Assembly: GCF_029360585.1 (NCBI RefSeq)
Contig: NZ_JAQZSJ010000013.1
Span: 1,312-65,311, forward strand
DNA from: Cohnella caldifontis
GTDB taxonomy: Bacteria; Bacillota; Bacilli; Paenibacillales; Paenibacillaceae
Direction of reading: 5' to 3'
DNA length: 64,000 bases
A program made the translations under genes and the position numbers. The notes under the pieces are model-generated. The model was not told the DNA's origin. It searched no databases and worked only from the letters and a program-made list of their open reading frames with translations. Every line of letters begins with the position of its first letter. The stretch's first letter is position 1. Positions 26,704 to 35,721 of this stretch are shown here, piece after piece.

Positions 26704-27267
26704 TCAAGGTGTTCCCGCCGCCGCCCCGACCCGGACCAACGGCCGGATCCGTTCGAGCATCTTCGCGCCGATTCCCTTCACCTGGAGCAGCTCATCCACG
26801 GACCGGAATCCGCCGTGAGCGTTCCGGTATTCCAGGATCGCCCGGGCCTTGGACGGCCCCACCCCGGGCAGGCCGTCCAGCTCGGCTTCCGTCGCCGTGT
26901 TCAAGTCCAGCAATGCCGCCGCCGACGCGGGTTCCGAGGAAGAGGAGGGCGGTTGAGAAGTCTGCGGCGATGCTAAGGCTGGCCCTGCGATCGCCGAAGG
27001 TTCCGGAACGCGGGTTGGCGTCGCCGAAGAGGATACGCTCGGCGCAGCGGCCGAATCTTCGTCCCCGCCAGCGACCGAATCATGATTTTGCGCCGCCAAG
27101 GTCGCCTTGAGCGCTCCGCTCACGGGCTGCCAGCCCGGAATGCCTTTGCCGGACGGCGCCAGCAGCGCCCACAATAGCGCCGCCGTTCCCGCCGCCGCGG
27201 CCGTCCGGGCCGCCGCGGTTTTCAACTTCCGCCGTTTTGGATGACCGCCCGACCGTTCCCATTCCAT
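26704..27267 (-). CDS. comEA: Competence DNA receptor ComEA, short form
   Basis: Membrane-anchored DNA-binding protein that hands DNA to ComEC. The 187-residue protein has a basic N-terminus, a membrane segment near residues 18-38, about 70 residues of Ser/Ala/Pro-rich linker, and a C-terminal helix-hairpin-helix domain (LLDLNTATEAELDGLPGVGP, then SKARAILEYR and LLQVKGIGAKMLERI). The beta-grasp (SLBB) domain that B. subtilis ComEA carries between anchor and HhH domain is not visible. ATG at 27267. It is divergent from comER. Confidence 0.9.
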   Translation of the reverse strand: MEWERSGGHPKRRKLKTAAARTAAAAGTAALLWALLAPSGKGIPGWQPVSGALKATLAAQNHDSVAGGDEDSAAAPSVSSSATPTRVPEPSAIAGPALASPQTSQPPSSSSEPASAAALLDLNTATEAELDGLPGVGPSKARAILEYRNAHGGFRSVDELLQVKGIGAKMLERIRPLVRVGAAAGTP

Positions 27268-27364
27268 CTCCCGCTCCTCCCCTTTCGATCATCTTTATAA
27301 AAAGTGTCATTCGCGCGACCGATTCGACATATAGTGGGTTGAGGCAAACATGTTCACCAGGCGA

Positions 27365-27385
27365 GAGTTTGGCACCGTCAAACTC
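27365..27385. repeat. 21-bp palindrome, copy 2
   Basis: GAGTTTGGC, ACC, GTCAAACTC: same length and arms as the element at 11886-11906, with one arm mismatch. It lies 21 bp before the comER start codon. Confidence 0.6.
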
Positions 27386-27406
27386 CCGATAATAGGAGGG
27401 AAGAGG

Positions 27407-28252
27407 ATGAAAGTCGGCTTCATCGGCGCCGGCAGCATGGGAAGCCTGTTGGTCGAAGCTTTCGTAAGCGCCGGGGCGATGCAACCTGCGGACATCTCGG
27501 TCTCTTCCCGAACCCCCTCCAAATCGGCGGCTTTGGCCCGGCGGTTCCCCGGTCTGCTCCCGGCGCCGTCGAACGCGGATGCCGCGCGGGGTGCGGATTT
27601 GTTGTTTCTTTGCGTCAAACCTTCGGATTTCCGCAGCGTACTGGACGAAATCGCCCCTGTCATGCGGGCGGACCAAATCGCCGTTTCCATCACGAGCCCG
27701 GTGCGGCTGGCGCATCTGGAACTGCTGCTTCCCTGCAAAGTCGCCAAGCTGATCCCCAGCATCGTCAACTCCGCCCGAAGCGGGGCGACGCTTTGCATGT
27801 GGGGCTCCCGCATCGAGCCGGAGGACCGAGCCGCGCTCATGGAATTGATAGGCGCGATCAGCCGGCCCGTCGACATCCGCGAGGAGGATGTCCGCGCGGC
27901 ATCCGACATCTCCAGCTGCGGACCGGCGTTCTTCGCTTACCTGCTCGAGGAGTTCACCGAGGCGGCCGCGCGGCAATCCGGCATGGACCGGGAAACGGCC
28001 GCGGTACTAGCCGGCGAAATGCTGCTCGGCACCGCCCGGCTGCTGGCCGAGCAAGGCTTCACGACGCAGGAGCTGCAAAGCCGGGTGTCCGTGCCCGGCG
28101 GCATTACCGCCGCGGCCCTGCAATCGCTGCGATCGTCGACCGCGGGCGCTTTCCCGGCTTTGATCCGGGTCACCCACGAGAAATTCACGGAGGATCTGAA
28201 CAAGGTGGAAGCTTCGCTGTTCCAAAACGAATCGCAAGAAGGGCGGCCCTGA
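27407..28252 (+). CDS. comER: ComER (pyrroline-5-carboxylate reductase-like)
   Basis: A 281-residue NAD(P)-binding protein of the ProC family, named for its position divergent from comEA. MKVGFIGAGSMGSLLVEAFV is the Rossmann motif, and DLLFLCVKPSDFRSVLDEI and FTTQELQSRVSVPGGITAAA fit the P5C reductase fold. A direct role in competence is not established; in other bacilli ComER has been linked to sporulation and biofilm. ATG at 27407 has AGGAGGG upstream. The gene ends inside a bidirectional hairpin shared with leuS. Confidence 0.92.
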   Translation: MKVGFIGAGSMGSLLVEAFVSAGAMQPADISVSSRTPSKSAALARRFPGLLPAPSNADAARGADLLFLCVKPSDFRSVLDEIAPVMRADQIAVSITSPVRLAHLELLLPCKVAKLIPSIVNSARSGATLCMWGSRIEPEDRAALMELIGAISRPVDIREEDVRAASDISSCGPAFFAYLLEEFTEAAARQSGMDRETAAVLAGEMLLGTARLLAEQGFTTQELQSRVSVPGGITAAALQSLRSSTAGAFPALIRVTHEKFTEDLNKVEASLFQNESQEGRP

Positions 28253-28274
28253 TCCGAATCAGGCCGCCCTTTTC
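28239..28274 (+). terminator. Terminator between comER and leuS
   Basis: AAGGGCGGC-C-CTGAT pairs with ATCAGGCCGCCCTT (one bulge), followed by TTCTTG. It spans the comER stop codon and faces the convergent leuS end. Confidence 0.75.
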
Positions 28275-28277
28275 TTG

Positions 28278-30713
28278 TTAGTTCGCCACGATGTTGACGA
28301 GCTTGCCCTTCACCGCGATCACCTTGCGGACCGTCTTGCCCTCGATTTGGGCTTTCACTTTCTCCAAGGACAAGGCGGTATCTTGCAGGCCCGCTTCGTC
28401 CAAATCGGAAGGCACGTTCACCCGATCAACGATTTTCCCGTTGACCTGCACGGCGATTTCCACTTCCGCGTCCACGGTCAGCGCCGGATCGTATTCGGGC
28501 CACGCCGCGTACGTCACGGAATCTTGATGTCCCAGCCGCTCCCATAGCTCTTCGGAGATATGCGGGGCGATCGGGGACAGCATCTGCACGAAATGTTCCA
28601 TCGCTTGCTTCGGCAGCGTATCGGCTTTGTAGGCTTCGTTGACGAAGATCATCAGCTGGCTGATCGCCGTGTTGAAGCGCAGTCCCTCGTAATCCTCCGT
28701 CAGCTTCTTGATCGTCTTGTGCCACGTCCGGCGGAACGCGTCGTCGCCGGGAACGTCCTGGATTTTCGCGTTCAGGCCGCCACCCTCGTCCACGAACAGA
28801 CGCCATACGCGGGCGAGGAACCGGTGCACGCCTTCCACGCCGTTCGTGCTCCACGGCTTCGTCGCTTCGAGCGGGCCCATGAACATTTCGTACATCCGCA
28901 GCGTGTCGGCGCCGAATTCGTTCACGATATCGTCCGGATTGATGACGTTCCCGCGGGATTTGGACATTTTCTCGTTGTTCGTTCCGAGGATCATGCCCTG
29001 GTTCACCAGCTTGTGGAACGGCTCCTTCGTCGACACGACGCCGAGGTCGTACAGCACCTTGTGCCAGAACCGCGCGTAGAGCAGGTGCAGCACCGCGTGT
29101 TCCGCGCCGCCGATATACAGGTCGACCGGCAGCCACTGACGCTGCTTCTCCGGCGAACAAATTTCCTTGTCGTTATGCGGGTCGATGAACCGCAGGTAGT
29201 ACCAGCAGCTGCCGGCCCATTGCGGCATCGTGTTCGTCTCCCGGCGCGCCTTGCGTCCGGTCTTCGGATCGGTGACGAACAGCCAATCCTCCACGTTGGC
29301 GAGCGGAGACTCTCCCGTGCCGGAAGGCTCGATCGCGTCGACGTCCGGGAGCAGGAGCGGCAGCTCTTCCTCCGGGACCGTCTCCATCGTGCCGTCCTCG
29401 AAGTGCAGAATCGGAATCGGCTCGCCCCAGTACCGCTGGCGGCTGAACAGCCAGTCGCGGAGGCGGTACGTCACCTTGCCGCGGCCGCGGCCGTTCTGTT
29501 CCAGCCACTCGATCATCTTGGCGATGGCGTTCGGCTTGGACAGCCCGTTCAGGAACCCGGAGTTGACATGCTCCCCGTCTTCCGTGTACGCCGCTTCCTC
29601 GACGTTGCCGCCTTTCACCACTTCCACGATCGGCAACCCGAACTTCTTCGCGAATTCCCAGTCCCGCTCGTCGTGGCCCGGCACCGCCATGATCGCGCCC
29701 GTGCCGTATCCGCCGAGCACGTAGTCGGCGATCCAGATCGGGATTTTCCCGCCGTTCGCCGGATTGACCGCGTAAGCGCCCGTGAACACCCCGGTTTTGT
29801 CCTTCGCCAGGTCCGTCCGCTCCAGGTCGCTCTTGCGGGCCGCCTGGTCGATGTAAGCATCCACCGCCGCCTTCTGCTCGGCGGTCGTAATCGAGGCGAC
29901 CAGCTCATGCTCGGGGGCCAGCACGCAATAAGTGGCGCCGAACAGCGTATCCGGACGGGTCGTGAATACGGTGAGCGCCGCATCGCGCCCGTCGATGGCG
30001 AACGTGACTTCCGCGCCGGTCGATTTGCCGATCCAGTTGCGCTGCATGTCCTTGATGCTTTCGGACCAGTCCAGCTCCTCCAGGTCTTCCAGCAGCCGTT
30101 CCGCGTACTCGGTGATCTTCAGCATCCACTGGCGCATCGGCTTGCGGATGACCGGGTGGCCGCCGCGCTCGCTCTTCCCGTCGATGACTTCTTCGTTGGC
30201 CAGCACGGTGCCGAGCGCCGGACACCAATTGACCGGCACTTCGGCCACGTAGGCCAAGCCTTTCTTATACAATTGGATGAAAATCCATTGCGTCCACTTG
30301 TAATAGTCGGGATCGGTCGTGCTGAATTCGCGGTCCCAGTCGTACGAGAAGCCGAGCGACTTGATCTGGCGGCGGAAGTTGTTGATGTTCTCCACCGTGA
30401 TGTCGCGCGGGTGCCGGCCCGTCTGCAGCGCGTATTGCTCGGCCGGCAGACCGAACGCGTCCCAACCCATCGGATGAAGCACGTTGTAGCCTCTCATCCG
30501 TTTGTAACGGCTCACGATGTCGGTCGCCGTGTATCCTTCCGGATGGCCGACGTGCAGTCCCGCCCCCGAAGGATAGGGGAACATGTCGAGCGCGTAAAAT
30601 TTGGGCTTGCCGGGGTCTTCCGACGTGCGGAACGTCTTGTTCTCATCCCAATGCTTCTGCCACTTGGGCTCGATCGCCTGCGGCTTGTAACCGTGCGGAT
30701 TGTCTTGGCTCAT
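28278..30713 (-). CDS. leuS: Leucyl-tRNA synthetase
   Basis: Class I synthetase charging tRNA-Leu, 811 residues. HIGH-type motif in [18 protein letters not shown] in [16 protein letters not shown], and the CP1 editing domain ([20 protein letters not shown], then [12 protein letters not shown]) are present. ATG at 30713 has GAAGGAG upstream. A leucine T-box with promoter precedes it, so expression responds to uncharged tRNA-Leu. Confidence 0.98.
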   Translation of the reverse strand: MSQDNPHGYKPQAIEPKWQKHWDENKTFRTSEDPGKPKFYALDMFPYPSGAGLHVGHPEGYTATDIVSRYKRMRGYNVLHPMGWDAFGLPAEQYALQTGRHPRDITVENINNFRRQIKSLGFSYDWDREFSTTDPDYYKWTQWIFIQLYKKGLAYVAEVPVNWCPALGTVLANEEVIDGKSERGGHPVIRKPMRQWMLKITEYAERLLEDLEELDWSESIKDMQRNWIGKSTGAEVTFAIDGRDAALTVFTTRPDTLFGATYCVLAPEHELVASITTAEQKAAVDAYIDQAARKSDLERTDLAKDKTGVFTGAYAVNPANGGKIPIWIADYVLGGYGTGAIMAVPGHDERDWEFAKKFGLPIVEVVKGGNVEEAAYTEDGEHVNSGFLNGLSKPNAIAKMIEWLEQNGRGRGKVTYRLRDWLFSRQRYWGEPIPILHFEDGTMETVPEEELPLLLPDVDAIEPSGTGESPLANVEDWLFVTDPKTGRKARRETNTMPQWAGSCWYYLRFIDPHNDKEICSPEKQRQWLPVDLYIGGAEHAVLHLLYARFWHKVLYDLGVVSTKEPFHKLVNQGMILGTNNEKMSKSRGNVINPDDIVNEFGADTLRMYEMFMGPLEATKPWSTNGVEGVHRFLARVWRLFVDEGGGLNAKIQDVPGDDAFRRTWHKTIKKLTEDYEGLRFNTAISQLMIFVNEAYKADTLPKQAMEHFVQMLSPIAPHISEELWERLGHQDSVTYAAWPEYDPALTVDAEVEIAVQVNGKIVDRVNVPSDLDEAGLQDTALSLEKVKAQIEGKTVRKVIAVKGKLVNIVAN

Positions 30714-30755
30714 GGTTCTCTGTTCTCCTTCGTTTCGTATGCTTCCATAACCGAA

Positions 30756-31021
30756 AAAGCAAAAACTCCCGCCCCCAGCGTTGTCGCTAGGGACGGGAGT
30801 CGATTCCCGTGGTACCACCCTAGTTGGCGTCTCCCTGCTTGGGAATCCGCCCACTCGTTCCCCGTAACGGAGGGAAATCGCCGCGCTTCGGCGGGCCGTT
30901 GCCCATTTCGCGCGGAAGCTCCGAGGCGAGTTCGCCGGGGCTATCCGCCGGCTTCCACCTTGCTCCGGCTCTCTGCGGGACGCCCGCCCGACTACTACTC
31001 CTCATCACGGCTTGCAGATAT
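30756..31021 (-). promoter_or_regulatory. T-box leader, leucine-specific
   Basis: The T-box sequence AGGGTGGTACCACGGG is at 30807-30822 (minus strand), ahead of a terminator: ACTCCCGTCCC pairing GGGGCGGGAGT with TTTTTGC (30756-30800). Upstream are GATGAGGAGTAGTA, AGAGAGCCGG and GGTGGAAGCCGG, typical of Stem I. The specifier is the CTC in GAACTCGCCTCGGAG (30928-30930), a Leu codon, agreeing with leuS downstream. Confidence 0.95.
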
Positions 31022-31027
31022 GCCCTG

Positions 31028-31057
31028 ATTATAGCCATTCGAAGCAAAAGCTGTCAA
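31028..31057 (-). promoter_or_regulatory. Sigma-A promoter of leuS
   Basis: Minus strand consensus TTGACA, 18-bp spacer, consensus TATAAT, directly ahead of the T-box leader. Confidence 0.9.
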
Positions 31058-31188
31058 GGGACGGCGAAGACCGCAAGGCCGATGGAAAAATTTCTCGACG
31101 GAACGCGGGGGTTGTTGTATAGTCACAATCGTGCCGAACGTTGCGAAACGAGGCATTACCTCGCAGACGGGAGAACTCCAAGACAACG

Positions 31189-32685
31189 ATGCGTAAACCG
31201 ATGATTCCCTCCAACGGACTGGCCGCGGGACTCGCCGTCCTGTCCGGCATCTTATTCGCGTGCTGCATGCCCGGGACCGGAGCCGGCCCGCTGGCCTGGT
31301 TCGCTTTCGTCCCCCTATTGCTCGCGGCGCGCGGGCGATCCGGCCTCATTTCGTATACATGCTTTAACCTGACCGGCGTGATCGGATCCGTCGGCATCCA
31401 TATCTGGTACCCCGATATTTTGGGCCAAGGGTTCGGCCTGTTCCTCATGCTGGCCAGCGGTCTGCTGTACGGGTCGTTCCTCCAATTCGGTTACGCGCTG
31501 CAGGAGAAGTTCCGCTCACCGCTGAAGGCGCTCGTCCTGCCCGCGGTATGGACGGCGCTCGAATGGCTGCGCTTCTCGGCACCCGTCACCGGGGAATGGT
31601 GGATCGAGGTGCTGGCCAAAAGCCAGTGGCTGTCTCCCGCTCCGCTGCAGCTCGTCTCGCTGACCGGATTCGCCGGACTGAGCTTCGTCATCCTGCTGAC
31701 CAACAACGCGCTGGCGGAATTGATCGCGGAGGGCTTCGAACGCCGCCGGCTGTCCCGGTCAAGTCTGGCCGCCTTGCTCGTGCCGATCGCCGTCTGGACA
31801 GGCGGCTTGGCCGCGCTCTCCCAAGCGAATGAAGGGCATTGGGTTCGGGCTGCCGCCCATTCGGACATGGTGAACCAGGATTCCGCGGTTCAGAAGCTGG
31901 GCGGGCATACGGCGGCGGGAGACGGCTACGTCGCGGATACGCCCGAAATGTCGGCGGCTATCTTCGACATCAATGCGGAGCTTACCAAGCAAGCGGCGGG
32001 AAACGGTCCATCGTTCATCGTATGGGGCGAAAACGAGTTCGCGGAGTATGGCACGGAAGGAATCGACCGGCTCAAGCATTTGGCGGCTGACGTCCATGCC
32101 TACATCGCGGCAGACGTCACTTGGCGGTCCGGCGACGGCCTGCATGATACGGCGTTGCTAGTCGGACCGGACGGCCGGGAAGTCGGGAAAACGGCGAAAA
32201 TCCAGCTGACGGACGGAGAGAAAACCTACGGCTTCATTCCCGGCAGCACGCGCGGACAGGTCTTCGAGACGTCGTACGGGAAAGTCGGTTTGGCGGTGTG
32301 CTGGGACCGCCACGTCACGGGCATCGTCCGGGCGCTGGCGGCAAACGGCGCACGGCTCATGCTGATCCCGGTGGACGACGACTTTAACGGAAATGCCGTA
32401 TTTCCCCGGTATGCCGCATCCGACACGGTGTTCCGAGCCGTCGAGAACCGGGTCGCGATCGTGACCGGCTCCACGTCCGGCATGTCGCAGATCGTCACCC
32501 CTTACGGGCTGATGGCGGCCGCAAGCCCGATCAACGAGCGGACGTACATTACGGGCGAAACCGTCCTGGGCGACGGCGGCAGGACGCTGTATAACCGATG
32601 GGGCGACTGGTTCGCCTGGGTCGGCATCGCCTTCGTGATTCTGCTGCTCGGCTCGCGGATCGCGAGCCGCCGTAGCAAAAGCTGA
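31189..32685 (+). CDS. lnt: Apolipoprotein N-acyltransferase-like protein
   Basis: A 498-residue polytopic membrane protein with a nitrilase-fold domain, as in Lnt. About six membrane segments occupy residues 10-210. The nitrilase domain has FIVWGENEFAEY (catalytic Glu), VGKTAKIQLTDGEK (Lys), and VGLAVCWDRH (Cys), corresponding to the E-K-C triad of E. coli Lnt. A last membrane segment (WFAWVGIAFVILLLG) anchors the C-terminus. Lnt N-acylates lipoproteins in diderms, and its presence in a monoderm is notable. ATG 31189 has only a weak ribosome binding site (GGGAG). Substrate is inferred. Confidence 0.85.
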   Translation: MRKPMIPSNGLAAGLAVLSGILFACCMPGTGAGPLAWFAFVPLLLAARGRSGLISYTCFNLTGVIGSVGIHIWYPDILGQGFGLFLMLASGLLYGSFLQFGYALQEKFRSPLKALVLPAVWTALEWLRFSAPVTGEWWIEVLAKSQWLSPAPLQLVSLTGFAGLSFVILLTNNALAELIAEGFERRRLSRSSLAALLVPIAVWTGGLAALSQANEGHWVRAAAHSDMVNQDSAVQKLGGHTAAGDGYVADTPEMSAAIFDINAELTKQAAGNGPSFIVWGENEFAEYGTEGIDRLKHLAADVHAYIAADVTWRSGDGLHDTALLVGPDGREVGKTAKIQLTDGEKTYGFIPGSTRGQVFETSYGKVGLAVCWDRHVTGIVRALAANGARLMLIPVDDDFNGNAVFPRYAASDTVFRAVENRVAIVTGSTSGMSQIVTPYGLMAAASPINERTYITGETVLGDGGRTLYNRWGDWFAWVGIAFVILLLGSRIASRRSKS

Positions 32686-32737
32686 GCACCGACTTGACGT
32701 CGTCCTGCAAACGGGTGCTCGCCGGGAGACGAAAATC

Positions 32738-32787
32738 GAAAACGGTCGTTCAGGCGCTGATTCCTGACCGACCGTTTTCATTTTTTT
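32738..32787 (+). terminator. Terminator after the lnt-like gene
   Basis: GAAAACGGTCGTTCAGG pairs with CCTGACCGACCGTTTTC (17 bp, one mismatch), followed by seven T. Confidence 0.93.
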
Positions 32788-32869
32788 ACGGATCTGGGAT
32801 CTGACTGGAACATAATGGGACTCCGTTCCGTCTATTTCGGAAAATGGGTTGACGGGGAGTGGGGGAGAG

Positions 32870-33475
32870 ATGGCGAAACCGTACCGGATGGCTTGGGCCC
32901 TATTGGTCGTGCCGCTTGTGCTGGCCGGCTGCCAACTGCCGGCAGCGGCGGACCAGGCGCGGGAGGAATGGGCGGATCCGCCGCCTGCCGCATCGGCCGC
33001 AACGGAGCCGGCCCCCGCGGCGGCGATTCCCGCGCGGAAGCTCGATGCCGACTCGATTCGGCTTCCGGCCAAGCGGAAGGAAATTCCGACGATGGCCGGC
33101 TTGTTCGAAACGGCGGTGGACGCCAAGATGGAGGACGGTAAACTGAAGCTCCGAATATCCGTCTCCAACGTGTCGGGCAAAAGTGTACAGGTTCGGTACG
33201 GCGGTCAGCGGTATGATTTTCGGATATTCGATCAGGAAGGAAACGAAATTTACACCTGGTCGGATAATAAAGCGTTTATCGCAGTCGTGACCGACGCGGA
33301 AATGCGCCCGTCGGAAACCGCGTCTTACCGGGAAGAGTGGGATTTGCTGGACCGGCAGGGGAACCGGGTGCCGCCCGGCGAATATACGGTCCGGGGGAAC
33401 CTGATGGCCGAATTGCGGGAAGGCGTTCCCGAACCGAGCGAATTGGCCGGAGAAGCGACGGTCGAAATCGAATGA
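32870..33475 (+). CDS. Lipoprotein with BsuPI-type domain
   Basis: A 201-residue predicted lipoprotein. The N-terminal signal ends in the lipobox LAGC, followed by an Ala/Pro-rich spacer. A BsuPI-like domain (first described in the intracellular proteinase inhibitor of B. subtilis) follows: SVSNVSGKSVQVRYGGQRYD, FRIFDQEGNEIYTW, and REEWDLLDRQGNRVPPGEYT. In exported proteins this immunoglobulin-like fold probably serves in protein contacts rather than protease inhibition. ATG 32870 is preceded by GGGGAG and GGGGGAG. It stands alone between a terminator and yqeM. Confidence 0.8.
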   Translation: MAKPYRMAWALLVVPLVLAGCQLPAAADQAREEWADPPPAASAATEPAPAAAIPARKLDADSIRLPAKRKEIPTMAGLFETAVDAKMEDGKLKLRISVSNVSGKSVQVRYGGQRYDFRIFDQEGNEIYTWSDNKAFIAVVTDAEMRPSETASYREEWDLLDRQGNRVPPGEYTVRGNLMAELREGVPEPSELAGEATVEIE

Positions 33476-33568
33476 CGAAAACGAACGTCCTGATCGACTC
33501 GACCCGGGACGGCTATTCCTCTCAGCGGCAGACGAGAACGATATGCGATCCGCTTGCCCGAGATTCGT

Positions 33569-34345
33569 TTAGCGCGGCTTCCGGGCGACGTAAAACAGGC
33601 GTTCCGACGTCTCCGTCGGGGTTTCCCAGCCGAAATCGGCGCTGCGGTGGAGCAGCTCGAACCCGGCTGCCGCCAGCTGGTCTGCCAGCCAATCCGGCTC
33701 ATACGAGCGCTGGGTGTGGGATTCGGTGAACCGGCGGTACAAGCCGGATGCCGGCCCGCCGGCATCGTCGCGCACGAAAAACGTCAGGTCGTGCCGGATG
33801 ACCCGCTCGGCGGCGTCGTATTCCGACGTCCATAGATAGGCGACGTCTTTCTCGTCGTAGACGAACGGCTGCTCTTCGGCATACGCCTCCAGCGTTCGGG
33901 GAGCGAGCACGTCGAAAACGAATAACCCCCCCGGCGCCAGCCCCGCGTACGTCGACCGGAAGGCGGCGGCGACGTCGGCCTCTTCGGTGAGGTAATTCAG
34001 GCAATCGCAGAAACTCAGCACCGCGTCGACCGGCTCCGGCAGCTCCCAGTCGCGCATGTCCTGCTGCAGCCAGCGGATCGTGCCGCCTTGTCCCCGCACG
34101 GGAGGCTGGTCCCACTTGCTCCGCGCGATCGCCAGCATCTCGGCGGACAGGTCGATGCCGAATACCTCGAAACCCGATTTGGCCAGCGGAATCGAGAGAT
34201 TGCCCGTGCCGCATCCGAGGTCGACGACCGAACGGGGCATGCCGTATTTCCCGAAACACTGCCGGGCATAGCTCATCCATTCCCCGTACGGCATTTCTTC
34301 CATCAGCCGGTCGTATACGGAGGCGAACTCGCGGTAAGAACGCAT
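33569..34345 (-). CDS. yqeM: Class I SAM-dependent methyltransferase, YqeM family
   Basis: A 258-residue methyltransferase with the SAM-binding motif VVDLGCGTGNLSIPL and the acidic loop GFEVFGIDLSAEMLAIAR. SFCDCLNYLTE and LAPGGLFVFDV are further family blocks. Position at the end of the yqeG-cvfB cluster matches YqeM of B. subtilis. Substrate unknown. ATG 34345 has AGGAGAG upstream. It is separated from cvfB by about 80 bp. Confidence 0.9.
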   Translation of the reverse strand: MRSYREFASVYDRLMEEMPYGEWMSYARQCFGKYGMPRSVVDLGCGTGNLSIPLAKSGFEVFGIDLSAEMLAIARSKWDQPPVRGQGGTIRWLQQDMRDWELPEPVDAVLSFCDCLNYLTEEADVAAAFRSTYAGLAPGGLFVFDVLAPRTLEAYAEEQPFVYDEKDVAYLWTSEYDAAERVIRHDLTFFVRDDAGGPASGLYRRFTESHTQRSYEPDWLADQLAAAGFELLHRSADFGWETPTETSERLFYVARKPR

Positions 34346-34426
34346 TGACGTCTCTCCTATGGTTTGCAATGTCTTGTGTAGCCTATGGAGCGCGGTCCTT
34401 GCCAACGCGGGACCGGTCCGGCCGAC

Positions 34427-35377
34427 TCAGCCGTCGCCGCCGTCCGCTTCCTCCGCGGTTCCCGCCGATACTGCCGCCGATTTTCCGGTCTCGGTCAAAT
34501 ACGTCCAACTGCCCTGCTGGGTCGCGAGCCCTTCCTTCATGAGCTTGCCCAATGCCCGCTTGAACGCCGCCTTGCTCAAGCCGAAACGCTTCTGGATGAT
34601 GTCGGCCGGCGTCTCGTCCGAGTAGGGCATGCCCCCGCCCGGCCGATCCCGCAGGAACGCGAGCAGGCGGTCGGCGTCCTCGAGCCGCCCCTTCTCCTTC
34701 GGCAGCCGCATGCTCAAGTTCGCCCGGCCGTCGTCCCGCACCGCGGATACGCGCGCTTTGAACTTCTCCCCGATCCGCAGCGGGCGGGTCATGACAGACT
34801 CGTGCACGTAGCCGAGCACGCCGAAGCCGATCACCCCGCCTTCCACGAGCGCGAAAACGCCGTCCCGGAACACGTCGGTCACCCAAGCTTCCTTCCACTC
34901 GTTCTTCCAGGCGTTCGGCGCCCGGACCGCGAGCCCGGCGAAGTCGTCGGCCTTGGCCAACCGCCCGAGCATCCGCCCCTCTTTGTCGTGCTTCATGACG
35001 ACGAACAGCTCGTCCCCCGTCTCGGGCCAGACGTTCCGCCGTTCGGCGGGCAGCTCCTTCAAAGGAAGCAGCAGCTGCCGCCCGATGCCCATTTCGAGGA
35101 AATAGCCGAAACGGGGATGGAAATCGGCGACGGCCAGCCGGGCAAGCTCGCCCAGCCGGATCAAAGGTTTCCGCTGGGTGGCGGTCATCCGTCCCTTGTC
35201 ATCGTGGAACAAGAAGACTTCCGTTTCGTCTCCCGCCTCCGGACGCCGCTCGACCGCTTCCGCGTAAGGCAGGAGAACTTCGGGCCCGCCTTCCCCCTCT
35301 TCCGCGACGAACCAGCCGTACGGCGGCGCCTCCCGGCGCACCCGCAGCCGCGCGGTCGTTCCCGCCTCCAGCGTCAT
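34427..35377 (-). CDS. cvfB: S1-domain RNA-binding protein CvfB/YitL family
   Basis: A 316-residue protein made of consecutive S1-like OB domains (TARLRVRREAPPYGWFVAEE, and GGVIGFGVLGYVHESVMTRP with LRIGEKFKARVSAVR). A C-terminal winged helix has DETPADIIQKRFGLSKAAFK and RALGKLMKEGLA. This is the CvfB/YitL layout, an RNA-binding virulence-associated regulator in staphylococci. ATG 35377 overlaps the rsfS stop, so translation is coupled. In B. subtilis this gene lies elsewhere, so its place in the operon is a lineage feature. Confidence 0.9.
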   Translation of the reverse strand: MTLEAGTTARLRVRREAPPYGWFVAEEGEGGPEVLLPYAEAVERRPEAGDETEVFLFHDDKGRMTATQRKPLIRLGELARLAVADFHPRFGYFLEMGIGRQLLLPLKELPAERRNVWPETGDELFVVMKHDKEGRMLGRLAKADDFAGLAVRAPNAWKNEWKEAWVTDVFRDGVFALVEGGVIGFGVLGYVHESVMTRPLRIGEKFKARVSAVRDDGRANLSMRLPKEKGRLEDADRLLAFLRDRPGGGMPYSDETPADIIQKRFGLSKAAFKRALGKLMKEGLATQQGSWTYLTETGKSAAVSAGTAEEADGGDG

Positions 35378-35718
35378 ACGAGCTCCACGACCTTCGCGTC
35401 GGACCAGAGGCGCTCCAGGTGATAATACTCCCGCTCGTCCTTGTGGAACACGTGCGCGACGACGTCGCCCATGTCGATCAGCACCCAGCGGGCCGTATCC
35501 GCGCCTTCCGTGCGGACGCGAAACCCGAGCTCTTCCGCCCGTTTGCGGATCTCGCCCGCGATCGCCAGCACCTGCGTGTCGGAGTTGCCGTGGCAGATCA
35601 AGAAATAGTCCGCCACCAGCGAAATGCCCTGCAGGTTCAGCGCCACGGGTTCATGCGCTTTTTTGTCCTCCGCTCCGTCCATGACCGCTTTCAGCAATTG
35701 CTCCGATTTTCCCGCCAT
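35374..35718 (-). CDS. rsfS: Ribosomal silencing factor RsfS
   Basis: A 114-residue protein that binds L14 and blocks subunit joining when nutrients are short. NLQGISLVADYFLICHGNSD, RTEGADTARWVLIDMGDVVA and HVFHKDEREYYHLERLW are diagnostic. ATG at 35718 lies 3 bp after the yqeK stop. Part of the yqeG-to-cvfB operon. Confidence 0.97.
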   Translation of the reverse strand: MAGKSEQLLKAVMDGAEDKKAHEPVALNLQGISLVADYFLICHGNSDTQVLAIAGEIRKRAEELGFRVRTEGADTARWVLIDMGDVVAHVFHKDEREYYHLERLWSDAKVVELV

Positions 35719-35721
35719 GCC

